NCBI GenBank assembly: GCA_900552465.1
Contig: URZO01000023.1
Location: forward strand, 1-45,611
Source of the DNA: an uncultured Parabacteroides sp.
Lineage (GTDB): Bacteria > Bacteroidota > Bacteroidia > Bacteroidales > Tannerellaceae
Length of the DNA: 45,611 nucleotides
Reading direction: 5' to 3'
The notes under the pieces were generated by a model that saw only the letters and a list, made by a program, of their open reading frames with translations, had not been told where the DNA came from and did no database searches. The position numbers and the translations under genes are program-made. Below, one piece after another: positions 34,191-42,667 of this stretch; the first letter of the stretch is position 1, and each line of letters opens with the position of its first letter.

Positions 34191-35795
34191 ATGATGATAA
34201 TGAAAGACATTCCCTGTTACCTTATATTATTACTACTCGCCTGCCCGATCTCTTTGTTTGCCGAAAAGAGAACAAACGAGATTGTCTTGGAAGAGTTGGA
34301 CGGAATAATAGCCAGGAAACAGACCTTCCATATTAAAAAAGAAAAAGAGATCAACGACCTGAAATTACAGCTATACCAATCAAAAAATGATGAAGAAAAA
34401 TATAACCTGTACGGTTCGCTATACCATCTTTACTTGCACTATCAGGCCGATTCTTCGTTGTATTATATAAACAGCAAGATCAATTTACTTCCTTCGCTGA
34501 ATCATCCCGAATTAAAAAACGAACTCATTATCAACCAGGCGGAAGTAATGGGAGTCATGGGAATGTACAATGAAGCACTTGAAAAGTTAGAGCAGATCAA
34601 CCCTAAGGAACTGGATCAAAAGACTCTTAATTATTATTACGGTACGTTCCGGGCATATTACGGATGGTTGACCGATTATACGACACATGATGACGAAAGG
34701 CAGAAATACCTGCAAAAGACCAACGCATACCGCGACTCCATCCTGTCAACGCCTGTTCCAGGGATAAACCAGGACATCGTCCGGGCTGAGAAATGGATAG
34801 TCGACGGTAAGCCTGACAGTTCATTAGTGATTCTATATGACCTTTTAAAGCAAGAACCCGATATCCGCCAGAAAACGTTTATCTATTATACACTATCCGA
34901 AGTATACGACGCAATGCATAATACAGACAAGCAGATCTATTATCTGGCATTAACCGCCATGTTGGATTTGCAGTCGGCAACAAAAGAATATGCATCCTTG
35001 CAAAAGTTAGCACAACTCATCTATCAACAGGGCGAGATAGACCGTGCCTACAAATATCTGAATTGCTCCATGGAGGATGCCGTTTCATGTAATGCCCGTC
35101 TACGTTTTATCGAGGTCACACAGTTCTTTCCGATTATCGACAAAGCCTACAAGTTAAAGGAGAAAAGAGAGCGCCAGATCTCGCGCACACTACTAATAAG
35201 CATAAGCCTTCTGTCTCTTTTCCTGATTGCAACGATCTTCTATCTGTACCGGTGGATGAAAAAGCTATCGGCTATGCGCGGGGATCTGAGCCAGACCAAC
35301 AAGCAATTGCAAACCGTAAATAAGGAACTGGAACAAACCGGCAAAATTAAGGAAGTATATATCGCCCGTTACCTGGACCGTTGCGTCGCTTACCTGGACC
35401 AGTTGGACACTTACCGCCGTTCATTAGCTAAACTGGCAATGGCCTCACGCATAGACGACCTGTTCAAAGCCATCAAATCCGAACAGTTTATCCGTGACGA
35501 ACGGAAAGAGTTCTACAATGAGTTTGACAAGTCTTTCCTGGAACTGTTCCCCCATTTTATCTCTTCGTTCAACAACCTGCTGGTAGAAGAGGGACGGATT
35601 TATCCTAAATCAGGGGAACTGCTGACAACAGAACTGCGCATATTCGCACTGATCCGCTTAGGAGTAACGGACAGCAACCGGATCGCCCACTTCCTGGGAT
35701 ATTCTTTAGCGACCATTTACAACTACCGTAGCAAGATACGGAATAAAGCAATCGGCAGCAAAGAACAGTTCGAACAGAACGTAATGAATCTATAA
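34191..35795 (+). CDS. susR: SusR-like membrane transcriptional regulator (DUF6377 type)
   Basis: A 534-residue sensor-regulator, the same length as B. thetaiotaomicron SusR. Order: signal sequence (about 1-24), a periplasmic TPR-rich sensor region (about 30-330), one membrane helix (about 335-358, LLISISLLSLFLIATIFYLY), a coiled coil (about 365-395) and a C-terminal cytoplasmic helix-turn-helix segment (ELRIFALIRLGVTDSNRIAH). Known SusR activates sus genes on sensing maltose or longer oligosaccharides. Divergent placement next to susB supports the same job. The start could also be the ATGs at 34194 or 34200. It ends overlapping the convergent murQ gene by six bases. Confidence 0.87.
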   Translation: MMIMKDIPCYLILLLLACPISLFAEKRTNEIVLEELDGIIARKQTFHIKKEKEINDLKLQLYQSKNDEEKYNLYGSLYHLYLHYQADSSLYYINSKINLLPSLNHPELKNELIINQAEVMGVMGMYNEALEKLEQINPKELDQKTLNYYYGTFRAYYGWLTDYTTHDDERQKYLQKTNAYRDSILSTPVPGINQDIVRAEKWIVDGKPDSSLVILYDLLKQEPDIRQKTFIYYTLSEVYDAMHNTDKQIYYLALTAMLDLQSATKEYASLQKLAQLIYQQGEIDRAYKYLNCSMEDAVSCNARLRFIEVTQFFPIIDKAYKLKEKRERQISRTLLISISLLSLFLIATIFYLYRWMKKLSAMRGDLSQTNKQLQTVNKELEQTGKIKEVYIARYLDRCVAYLDQLDTYRRSLAKLAMASRIDDLFKAIKSEQFIRDERKEFYNEFDKSFLELFPHFISSFNNLLVEEGRIYPKSGELLTTELRIFALIRLGVTDSNRIAHFLGYSLATIYNYRSKIRNKAIGSKEQFEQNVMNL

Positions 35796-36614
35796 CGCTT
35801 GCGACCGGCGGTAAGCATCGACGGCATCTTTAACCGAACCGTACATAAGAAGCAGATGCTGGGACTGGCTATAAGGAAGGCCTAACTCTTCGGCCACCAT
35901 ACGGGTACCCCGGTCTATGAGTTTCTGGTTGGTAAGCTGCATATTGACCATCCGGTTTCCTTTTATCCTGCCTAACCGGATCATGACAGAGGTGGAGATC
36001 ATATTCAGGATCATCTTCTGCCCCGTACCGGATTTCATGCGGGAACTGCCGGTAACAAACTCCGGGCCGACAATCATCTCGATAGCCACGTCGGCTTGTG
36101 CGGCCATCGGAGAATCGGGATTGCTGGAGATAGAGGCCGTCAGGATGCCGTGTTCGCGGGCCCGGCGGAGCGCGCCGATAACATAAGGGGTCGTACCGGA
36201 AGCAGCAATGCCGATCACGGTATCCTGGGTGTTTATCTGATGTTCCTGCAATTCCTGCCAGCCGCGCTCCTCATCGTCTTCGGCATTCTCCACCGGGTTG
36301 CGCAGGGCGGTGTCGCCTCCGGCGATCAGCCCGACAATCACCGAAGGAGGCATTCCGAATGTTGGCGGTATCTCGGAGGCGTCCAGCACACCCAATCTTC
36401 CGCTTGTCCCCGCACCCAGATAGAAGATACGTCCCCCTTGCTGCATACGGGGGACGATCTTCAAAACCAATTCTTCTATTTTAGGGATCGTCTTCCGGAC
36501 AGCCAGGGCGACCTTCTGATCTTCCGTATTTATATCTTCGAGCAACTCCCGGACAGATTTCTGTTCGAGATCGTCGTATAGGGAATCCTGTTCTGTTATC
36601 TTGATGAACGGCAT
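35790..36614 (-). CDS. murQ: N-acetylmuramic acid 6-phosphate etherase
   Basis: A SIS-domain lyase converting MurNAc-6-P to GlcNAc-6-P and D-lactate in peptidoglycan recycling, 274 aa, close to E. coli MurQ (298 aa). Family blocks are intact: YLGAGTSGRLGVLDASEIP (sugar-phosphate and catalytic Glu segment), GIAASGTTPYVIGAL, and SRMKSGTGQKMILNMIST. It is the last gene of a minus-strand operon that begins with the DUF4922 gene. The neighbouring permease and sugar kinase match the MurNAc transport and kinase genes linked to murQ in Tannerella forsythia. Confidence 0.96.
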   Translation of the reverse strand: MPFIKITEQDSLYDDLEQKSVRELLEDINTEDQKVALAVRKTIPKIEELVLKIVPRMQQGGRIFYLGAGTSGRLGVLDASEIPPTFGMPPSVIVGLIAGGDTALRNPVENAEDDEERGWQELQEHQINTQDTVIGIAASGTTPYVIGALRRAREHGILTASISSNPDSPMAAQADVAIEMIVGPEFVTGSSRMKSGTGQKMILNMISTSVMIRLGRIKGNRMVNMQLTNQKLIDRGTRMVAEELGLPYSQSQHLLLMYGSVKDAVDAYRRSQAL

Positions 36615-36617
36615 ATC

Positions 36618-37730
36618 TTATTTAAACGTCAGGCAAACAGGTTTACTAACTTTTATATCTTTACCCGTATCTTTCAGGAGCCCGGTCTGCGGGTCAATCT
36701 CAAAGAGCTGGACAACGTCACTATTGCAACAGGCACACAACAGGTATTTGCCGTTTGGAGAAATGATGAAATTACGCGGATGAATGCCCGTCAGCTGATA
36801 CCCCACTTTCGTCAGTTTACCATCGGCCGGATTGATGGAGAAGATCGCAATGCCGTCTCCTTTCAGGCGGTTGGAAGCATAGAGGAAGCGACCGTCGGGA
36901 GTAATATGTATATCGGCACTGCCCGATGCATGCAGGCTGTCGGCTTCAATAAACTGAACCGGCGTAAGATTGCCGTTGTCATAATCGAGAACCGCAACAC
37001 GTCCGGAAAGCTCGCTGATCAGATAAGCCCGTTTCCCGTTCGGATGAAAAACAGCGTGCCGCGGGCCTTCACCGGCAGGCAGACTGAAAGAGGAGGGCGT
37101 TCCTTCCTTCAAACTCAATCCGTTGCCGGAGGCTATAAGCTCGAACTTATAAATCCGGTCTGCACCCAAATCGTTTGCATACAGATATTTCTCATCCGGA
37201 GAAGCATAGGTACAATGCAAGTGCGAAGTTGCCTGCCGGGCGGAACCCGGAGTGCCTCCTTCAAAAGCATAGATCTTAGCAGGCTGCAAGGAGCCATCGG
37301 CCGTAATAGGGAAAACACTGATGCTTCCACCGTTATAATTTGAGGCAACAATCATGCGGCGCTGGCTGTCTATCCAAAGATGGCAGGGAGTACTTCCATA
37401 CGTCCTCTGCTCATTCAACAGAGAAAGAGTGCCTGTTTTGTCGTCAAAGGAATAGGCGCAAACCTTCGCGTCCTCCTCGCCCGTTTCACTTACGGAATAA
37501 AGAAACTTACCGTCCCGGCTCAACACCTGGAAAGACGGAGACTGTATGCCCGATGTTTCCTTCAAGAGTGTAGCTGTTCCATTGTCCGTATCGAAACGAT
37601 ACAGACCGATACCCGTATTTGCCGCATCGGTAAAAGAGCCGATAAACAAATACAAATCATTCTCCTTTTGTGTACATGAAGTAAAAACCATACTCAGTAA
37701 ACCAATAAAAAAACACTTAAACTTCGTCAT
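36618..37730 (-). CDS. Lactonase-family seven-bladed beta-propeller lipoprotein
   Basis: A 370-residue protein of PF10282, the YbhE/6-phosphogluconolactonase-like family, with repeated blade motifs (YLFIGSFTDAANTGIG, HCTYASPDEKYLYANDLGADRI, FHPNGKRAYLISELSG, FIISPNGKYLLCACCNSD). Unlike cytosolic Pgl it starts with a lipoprotein signal (lipobox VFTSC), so it works outside the inner membrane. The lactone substrate is unknown. It lies three bases upstream of murQ and 12 bp after the sugar kinase, so it belongs to the amino-sugar operon. A role in opening a sugar lactone or in carbohydrate binding would fit, but is inferred. Confidence 0.87.
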   Translation of the reverse strand: MTKFKCFFIGLLSMVFTSCTQKENDLYLFIGSFTDAANTGIGLYRFDTDNGTATLLKETSGIQSPSFQVLSRDGKFLYSVSETGEEDAKVCAYSFDDKTGTLSLLNEQRTYGSTPCHLWIDSQRRMIVASNYNGGSISVFPITADGSLQPAKIYAFEGGTPGSARQATSHLHCTYASPDEKYLYANDLGADRIYKFELIASGNGLSLKEGTPSSFSLPAGEGPRHAVFHPNGKRAYLISELSGRVAVLDYDNGNLTPVQFIEADSLHASGSADIHITPDGRFLYASNRLKGDGIAIFSINPADGKLTKVGYQLTGIHPRNFIISPNGKYLLCACCNSDVVQLFEIDPQTGLLKDTGKDIKVSKPVCLTFK

Positions 37731-37742
37731 ATCTATTCCTAA

Positions 37743-38576
37743 TTAAAGATTGTGATAAGCAACTAAACCAGCAAGCGGGCTCCGGACAACTCTTCCCAGA
37801 CGAATCCCCAACTCTCCGGCAACCGCCTCCAACTGTTCCCGGTAATACCAGGCGACAGAACCCAGCAGATGAACCGGATAGGCCCGATAGTCATACTGCA
37901 TCACGTTGCGGGTAAAGAATTTCCGAAAACTGCCGTTCACCAGACGACTGATTGCCGGTTCCTCTATATGCCGGATCAGGAAAGGAGACAAACTTGCCAG
38001 AAAACGGTTAGGGAAAGGTTGTTTATATACCTTTTCCATAATAACGGCAGGCGTCAGGTCGAACTCCGCAAAAAAGGCTTCCTTCAATGCCTCCGGCAGT
38101 TGGTTCTTCAAGACATCGCCGACAAGCAGTTTCCCGAGAACAGCCCCGCTCCCTTCATCACCGAGGATAAAACCTAACGGAGAAACATTCCTGACAATCT
38201 CTTTCCCGTCGTACAAGCAAGAATTGGAACCGGTTCCCAAGATGCAGGCAATCCCCACCTCATCTCCACACAAGGCACGGGCGGCCGCTAACAGATCGCT
38301 CCCGACTTCCACCGGAACAGGCAGATAACGGCTGATCGCCCGCCGGACCACCTCATTCTTTTCCGGAAAAGCACATCCCGCACCATAGAAGGAGACAGAA
38401 GTGACCGCCAGCCCTTCCAAAGCCGGAAGCAAGTTCTTCTCCACTTCGCCGGCAATCTCTTCTTCCGACTGGAAGAACGGGTTAATGCCGGCAGTCGTGA
38501 CACGGCGGACAATATCGCCCTTATCCGCTACACACCAATCCGTCTTGGTGGAACCGCTGTCTGATATCAGTATCAT
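37743..38576 (-). CDS. murK: BadF/BadG-type amino-sugar kinase, probable MurNAc kinase
   Basis: An ASKHA-fold kinase, 277 aa, close to N-acetylglucosamine kinases and MurK. The phosphate-1 motif is SDSGSTKTDW at the N-terminus, the phosphate-2 region is CILGTGSNSCLYDG, and the adenosine-side GDEGSGAVLG follows. Between a muropeptide-type permease and MurQ, MurNAc (giving MurNAc-6-P for MurQ) is the most likely substrate, as shown for Tannerella forsythia MurK. GlcNAc kinase activity is also possible. Its start overlaps the permease stop as ATGA. Confidence 0.85.
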   Translation of the reverse strand: MILISDSGSTKTDWCVADKGDIVRRVTTAGINPFFQSEEEIAGEVEKNLLPALEGLAVTSVSFYGAGCAFPEKNEVVRRAISRYLPVPVEVGSDLLAAARALCGDEVGIACILGTGSNSCLYDGKEIVRNVSPLGFILGDEGSGAVLGKLLVGDVLKNQLPEALKEAFFAEFDLTPAVIMEKVYKQPFPNRFLASLSPFLIRHIEEPAISRLVNGSFRKFFTRNVMQYDYRAYPVHLLGSVAWYYREQLEAVAGELGIRLGRVVRSPLAGLVAYHNL

Positions 38577-39889
38577 ATTTCTTTTACTTCTTTTTTCTTC
38601 TTTTTCCCGAACTCAGGATCGATCTTCAGGCAGGCCGTAATAAGCAACGTCACCAGGCAGCAGCCCATCACCCACCAGAAGAAGTTTTCATATCCCATCT
38701 GCTCCTGCAACCAGCCCGCCACCATTCCGGGAAGCATCAGGCCCAGGGCCATAAAGGCGGTACAGATTGCGTAGTGAGCCGTCTTATGCTCGCCGTCGGA
38801 ATAATAAATCAGGTACAACATATAAGCCGTAAACCCGAAACCGTAACCGAACTGCTCGATAAAGACACAGATATTGACGATCCACAGGTTATCCGGCAAA
38901 GCCGTGCTCAGATAGATAAAGACGGCATCGGGCAACGATATCGCTAACGCCATCGGCCAGATCCATTTCTTCAATCCGCCGGCAGAAGCGGCAATGCCGC
39001 CCAATATGCCTCCTAACGTCAAGCCGATCGTTCCGATCGTCCCATACACCAACCCGATCTCGGCCGTCGAAAGCCCCAACCCTCCCACTTCGCGGGGATC
39101 GACCAGGAAAGGCGTGACCAGCTTCGATAACTGCGCCTCTGGGAAGCGGTATAACAACATGAAGAGGATTGCAACCAGCGCCTGCTTCTTTTTGAAGAAT
39201 GAGGCGAAAGTCCCGAAGAACTCTTTCAGGATCGTAGCCGGCGTAACCGTGGCAGAAGGTTTGTCACTCTTCGGTGCAGGCAATATATAGCGGTGATAGA
39301 GGAACAAAGCCAGGAACAGCCCCGCCAGGATAAAGAACGTGACGGACCAGGCAAGCGGAATCTTCCCCGTCCGGTTCTCCAGGAACCCGGCAAACATCAC
39401 CAGCACTCCTTGCCCGGCAATAATCGCAATCCGGTAGAACGTGCTGCGGATACCGACAAAGAACGCCTGTTCATGCGAATCGAGCGCCAACATATAGAAA
39501 CCGTCCGCCGCAATATCGTGCGTCGCCGAACTGAAAGCTAACAACCAGAACACCGCCAACGAAGCCTGAAAGAAGAAAGCGGTCGGGATCGTAAAGGCAA
39601 CACCGGCAAGTCCGCCGCCGATCAGCAACTGCATCGTCACCACCCACCAACGCTTCGTCTTCAGCAGATCGACGAAAGGGCTCCAAAAGGGTTTGATCAC
39701 CCAGGGAAGATTCAGCCAGCTCGTATAGAGGGCGATATCCGTATTCGATATTCCCAAACGTTTATACATCAGAACCGAAACGATCATCACCGCCACGTAC
39801 GGAATTCCCTGCGCAAAGTAGAGGGAAGGGACCCAGAACCAGGGCGACCTTGCGGACGGTTTATCAGACAAAGGCTTCTGTGGTATCAT
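38573..39889 (-). CDS. MFS permease, AmpG-like, probable MurNAc/muropeptide importer
   Basis: A 438-residue major-facilitator transporter with about 12 membrane helices. It resembles the AmpG/acetyl-CoA-transporter branch: the N-terminal PSLYFAQGIPYVAVMIVSVL segment, the conserved FWSPFVDLLKTKRWW loop between helices 2 and 3, and the TAHYAICTAFMALGLMLPGM block. Placement next to MurK and MurQ suggests import of MurNAc or anhydro-muropeptides. The equivalent gene in Tannerella forsythia has been called murT, a name also used for an unrelated Gram-positive enzyme, so it is left blank. It overlaps both neighbours by four bases. Confidence 0.85.
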   Translation of the reverse strand: MIPQKPLSDKPSARSPWFWVPSLYFAQGIPYVAVMIVSVLMYKRLGISNTDIALYTSWLNLPWVIKPFWSPFVDLLKTKRWWVVTMQLLIGGGLAGVAFTIPTAFFFQASLAVFWLLAFSSATHDIAADGFYMLALDSHEQAFFVGIRSTFYRIAIIAGQGVLVMFAGFLENRTGKIPLAWSVTFFILAGLFLALFLYHRYILPAPKSDKPSATVTPATILKEFFGTFASFFKKKQALVAILFMLLYRFPEAQLSKLVTPFLVDPREVGGLGLSTAEIGLVYGTIGTIGLTLGGILGGIAASAGGLKKWIWPMALAISLPDAVFIYLSTALPDNLWIVNICVFIEQFGYGFGFTAYMLYLIYYSDGEHKTAHYAICTAFMALGLMLPGMVAGWLQEQMGYENFFWWVMGCCLVTLLITACLKIDPEFGKKKKKEVKEI

Positions 39890-40821
39890 ACTTTTTCTCT
39901 TATCTTTCGAATTATCTCATTCTTTTCTGCTTCCGTCAGGCTAACCTCCCGCCAGACCTGTTCCAGGTCGGCATACGTCACTTTCCGGAAGTCTTTCTCT
40001 AACGGGACGACAAACAAGCCGGACATCTCGACGGTAGCCGGACTGATCAGTATATTGTCGTCTCCCTCCGCATAGTAGCACGAAGGACGCAGTTCGCGCC
40101 GGGGAAAGACACACGTGATCCGGGAATCGCCTTCCGTCCAGGTCAGGACGTTCATCATCGGCTCATAGTCGCCCGGCTTCACCGTCATCCGGTCATATAA
40201 TAAGGTAAAGACTTCCTCGGCTTCAGCCTTATCGTCCGACACCAGGATGAAGGCAGTCGGCAGATGATCGACCAACGCATAAAGGCATGTCCTTTCACCT
40301 TCCCGGACGATCGCCTTCGAAGCCCCGGCCCAGCTTTGTATAACCGGAAAGCCGCCTCGCCTTCCTGCCTGGAAGTGCATGTGGTCGGGAGCGGAAGCCC
40401 CGCATTTAGGCCCGTTATAAAACAAGGCATAGCCGGGCAGATCGGAAGCCAGGTCCAGCATATCGCCGTAGTAAGGCGCAATCTGCTGCTTCTCGTGCCG
40501 GCGCAACGGAACTGTCAGGTGATCGTTGAAGATCGGATAAGGATTGACCAGAATCTCGAAGGCGTCATTATACACCACGCTCTTCTGTTCCTCCGGCCGG
40601 TGGCAGAAGAAACAGGGACGCGCCTCCAAAGAAGCCTTGTCTATCTTGGCGGCGGACGAACGGATCCGCTCGGGATTGAACTGAAGAATCGTAAGCCTGC
40701 TATCTCCTTCAAAGCAACGGGTCTGTACATGCGCCAGCGAGGCATAATTATCATGCGCCAGCTTCCAATCCCTCTTCTGAGAGAGAAGGAGCGATTCTAT
40801 TTGTTGTTCCAGGTCATTCAT
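39886..40821 (-). CDS. DUF4922 protein, HIT/GalT-like nucleotidyltransferase fold
   Basis: A 311-residue cytosolic protein. The central block carries H147-M-H149-F-Q151, an HxHxQ signature of the HIT/GalT superfamily, and a CFFCH pair that could bind zinc. It also has YNDAFEILVNPYPIFNDHLTVPL, which resembles GalT-like phosphorylases. Members of this superfamily transfer nucleotides or cleave nucleotide sugars, with the middle His as nucleophile. It is the first gene of the murK-murQ operon, so a sugar-nucleotide substrate linked to amino-sugar salvage is likely. No member's activity is known to me. A TACATTTG promoter box is at 40865-40872. Confidence 0.83.
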   Translation of the reverse strand: MNDLEQQIESLLLSQKRDWKLAHDNYASLAHVQTRCFEGDSRLTILQFNPERIRSSAAKIDKASLEARPCFFCHRPEEQKSVVYNDAFEILVNPYPIFNDHLTVPLRRHEKQQIAPYYGDMLDLASDLPGYALFYNGPKCGASAPDHMHFQAGRRGGFPVIQSWAGASKAIVREGERTCLYALVDHLPTAFILVSDDKAEAEEVFTLLYDRMTVKPGDYEPMMNVLTWTEGDSRITCVFPRRELRPSCYYAEGDDNILISPATVEMSGLFVVPLEKDFRKVTYADLEQVWREVSLTEAEKNEIIRKIREKV

Positions 40822-40864
40822 ATACTTCGTGTTTTCACGGTTGTCAGTACCTTTACCCGCATCA

Positions 40865-40872
40865 CAAATGTA
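40865..40872 (-). promoter_or_regulatory. Promoter -7 box for the DUF4922-murQ operon
   Basis: TACATTTG on the minus strand matches TAnnTTTG, 43 bp before the ATG at 40821. The -33 region is poor. It is the only good promoter box found upstream of the five tightly spaced genes. Confidence 0.6.
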
Positions 40873-40980
40873 GTGAAAAAAAACTGGTCACATACTTTTA
40901 TCCGGCTAATAAGGAAGAATTAGCGAATTAGTCCTTATGAATTAGCCTGAAGAACAGTGTTCCTTAGTCGTTCGGCGCCC

Positions 40981-41077
40981 GGCGGACGATCGTTCGCTTG
41001 CCGGCGGACGATTTATAGATAACGATCCTTCCGCTAATTCAGACTGAACAAACGGCTAATTCATACTGAACAAACGG
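40981..41077. repeat. Short direct repeats in the DUF4922-glycosyltransferase gap
   Basis: GGCGGACGAT occurs at 40981-40990 and 41003-41012. Next to it a 22-bp unit beginning CTAATTCA and ending ACAAACGG is repeated back to back (41034-41055 and 41056-41077) with one mismatch, followed by a third partial CTAAAAG. The 280-bp gap (40822-41101) holds no other recognisable feature besides the promoter at 40865-40872. Confidence 0.6.
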
Positions 41078-41101
41078 CTAAAAGAAACCGTCCGCCGTCT
41101 A

Positions 41102-42568
41102 TCATCTATACGAATGAGTGTTCTGCGCGATCCGCGCCTGTAGTTCCCAGGTACGGATGCGGTCTTTGTAGGTGTTGTGTCCGTTCATCTTCACGATGTC
41201 GAGGGCGGCATCGGAGTTATCTTCCCAACGGCGGCAGAGATAGAGGACGTCGTAGATACGCCCGATCTGCCAGGTGCGGGAGATGCGCAGTCCCAGGGCG
41301 TAATCTTCTCCGTAGCTGGTGTTGGGCAGGTTGATCGTCCGCAGCACCGGAGTATAGAAAGCACGGGGAGCGCCCAGGCCGTTGATGCGCAGGGCGTTGT
41401 TGCGTCCGTTCTCCGGCGTCCACTCTTTATGGTCGATCACGCCGGGCGGGATTTCGTTCATCGCGAAGTCCGTCATCCGGTATGTGCCGACAACCATTGC
41501 GCAGTTCTGTTCGTAGAAGGCATTTACGATCTTCTGCAACGTGTCGGGGCCGCTATACACATCGTCGCTATCGAGCTGGACGGCAAACTTGCCGCAGGCC
41601 GGATGATGGACGCCTAAGTTCCAGCAGCCGCCGATACCGAGGTCGGAACGCGCGGGGATCAGATGGATCACACGTTCGTCCGATGTGTATCTTTCGATGA
41701 CTTCGGACGTGCCGTCCGTCGAATGGTTATCTATGATAATCAGGTTGAAGCGGAACGTTGTCTGCTGTGCCAGCACGGAACGGATGGCATCTTCTATGGT
41801 GCGGATGCGATTACGGACCGGGATAATGACAGAGGCTTCCTGCTCGAAAGCCCCGGCATCGAAGGCGATCGGTTCGAAACGGGGAGCAAGATAGCCGCCG
41901 ACCCGTTTCAGGTAAGCCGTGCAGGCCGCTTCCATCTCGATCTGTACCACCCGGTTCTTCGGGTCGACATAATCGAACAGCTTCTCTCCACTCTTGCGCT
42001 TGTCCTGTTCTACTTCGGAATATAAATATTCATTGATGTGGACCAACCCGGCCAATTCGGAAACACGAAGACGCAGGTCGTAGAGTCCGGCAAAACGATA
42101 ATTACAGTCCATCGCCGCCACCGCCTGCTTCAACACGGCCGAGTCGAACAGCAGGACCGAACCGAAGTCGAAGTCGTCGCGCAGGCTGCCTTGCTGGTAA
42201 TCGATCACCGGAGCGGGTTTATAGACGCCGGCTTCCACCTGGTAATGGTCTGCATAAAGCATCCCGGCATGTGTATCGCCGGCTATTGCTAACATACGTT
42301 CCAAGGCAAACTGTCCCGGTTCGAGCGTCGTATGTTTCGTATATAATAAGGTATAGGCCGTATCCGCCTGCGAAGCGATAGCCCGACAAGCGGCGGTGCT
42401 GCTGAGCGAACCGACAGATAAGACCTCACACCCTATAACCGGGCCGGAAGCGGGCTCGGCCGACAACAAATATATATTTTTTACCCGGTCGCAAAGCCTC
42501 AACCCTTTTATGATTTGTTCGGCCTGGGAAAAAGACAGGAAGGGAATAAAACAATTTATCATTTCCAT
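41102..42568 (-). CDS. Family 2 glycosyltransferase with a second GT-A-like N-terminal half
   Basis: A 488-residue protein. The C-terminal half (about residues 240-488) is a standard GT2 domain: SVIIPVRNRIRTIEDAI opening, ADP/UDP-binding segment, metal-binding LDSDD (D333-D336), SYGEDYAL as the late acidic motif, and a C-terminal KDRIRTWELQARI helix. The N-terminal half also looks like a GT-A fold (INCFIPFLSF opening, MLYADHYQV in the DxD position) but lacks clear catalytic residues. No membrane anchor is seen. The frame extends much further upstream, but that part is antisense to the CARF nuclease gene and is not coding. ATGs at 42568 and 42562 are both possible; a promoter box lies at 42593-42600. 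Confidence 0.85.
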   Translation of the reverse strand: MEMINCFIPFLSFSQAEQIIKGLRLCDRVKNIYLLSAEPASGPVIGCEVLSVGSLSSTAACRAIASQADTAYTLLYTKHTTLEPGQFALERMLAIAGDTHAGMLYADHYQVEAGVYKPAPVIDYQQGSLRDDFDFGSVLLFDSAVLKQAVAAMDCNYRFAGLYDLRLRVSELAGLVHINEYLYSEVEQDKRKSGEKLFDYVDPKNRVVQIEMEAACTAYLKRVGGYLAPRFEPIAFDAGAFEQEASVIIPVRNRIRTIEDAIRSVLAQQTTFRFNLIIIDNHSTDGTSEVIERYTSDERVIHLIPARSDLGIGGCWNLGVHHPACGKFAVQLDSDDVYSGPDTLQKIVNAFYEQNCAMVVGTYRMTDFAMNEIPPGVIDHKEWTPENGRNNALRINGLGAPRAFYTPVLRTINLPNTSYGEDYALGLRISRTWQIGRIYDVLYLCRRWEDNSDAALDIVKMNGHNTYKDRIRTWELQARIAQNTHSYR

Positions 42569-42592
42569 CTTGTTATTAGTTTGTACCGGTAA

Positions 42593-42600
42593 CAAAAATA
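42593..42600 (-). promoter_or_regulatory. Promoter -7 box for the glycosyltransferase
   Basis: TATTTTTG on the minus strand, 24 bp before the ATG at 42568. It supports the short glycosyltransferase start and lies 35 bp from the opposing promoter box at 42636-42643. Confidence 0.5.
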
Positions 42601-42635
42601 AGGATAAAATATGAGCTTTTACCGGAAGATAAAAG

Positions 42636-42643
42636 TATCTTTG
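42636..42643 (+). promoter_or_regulatory. Promoter -7 box for the CARF nuclease
   Basis: TATCTTTG fits TAnnTTTG, 24 bp before the ATG at 42668, and lies downstream of the alternative ATG at 42611, so it supports the later start. No clear -33 box is seen. Confidence 0.5.
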
Positions 42644-42667
42644 TATGTGACACCCAAAATAGAACAA

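Noticed and set aside
41034..41077. Possible CRISPR-like repeat
   Set aside because: The two 22-bp units are directly adjacent with no spacers and there are only two copies, so this is a tandem duplication, not an array.
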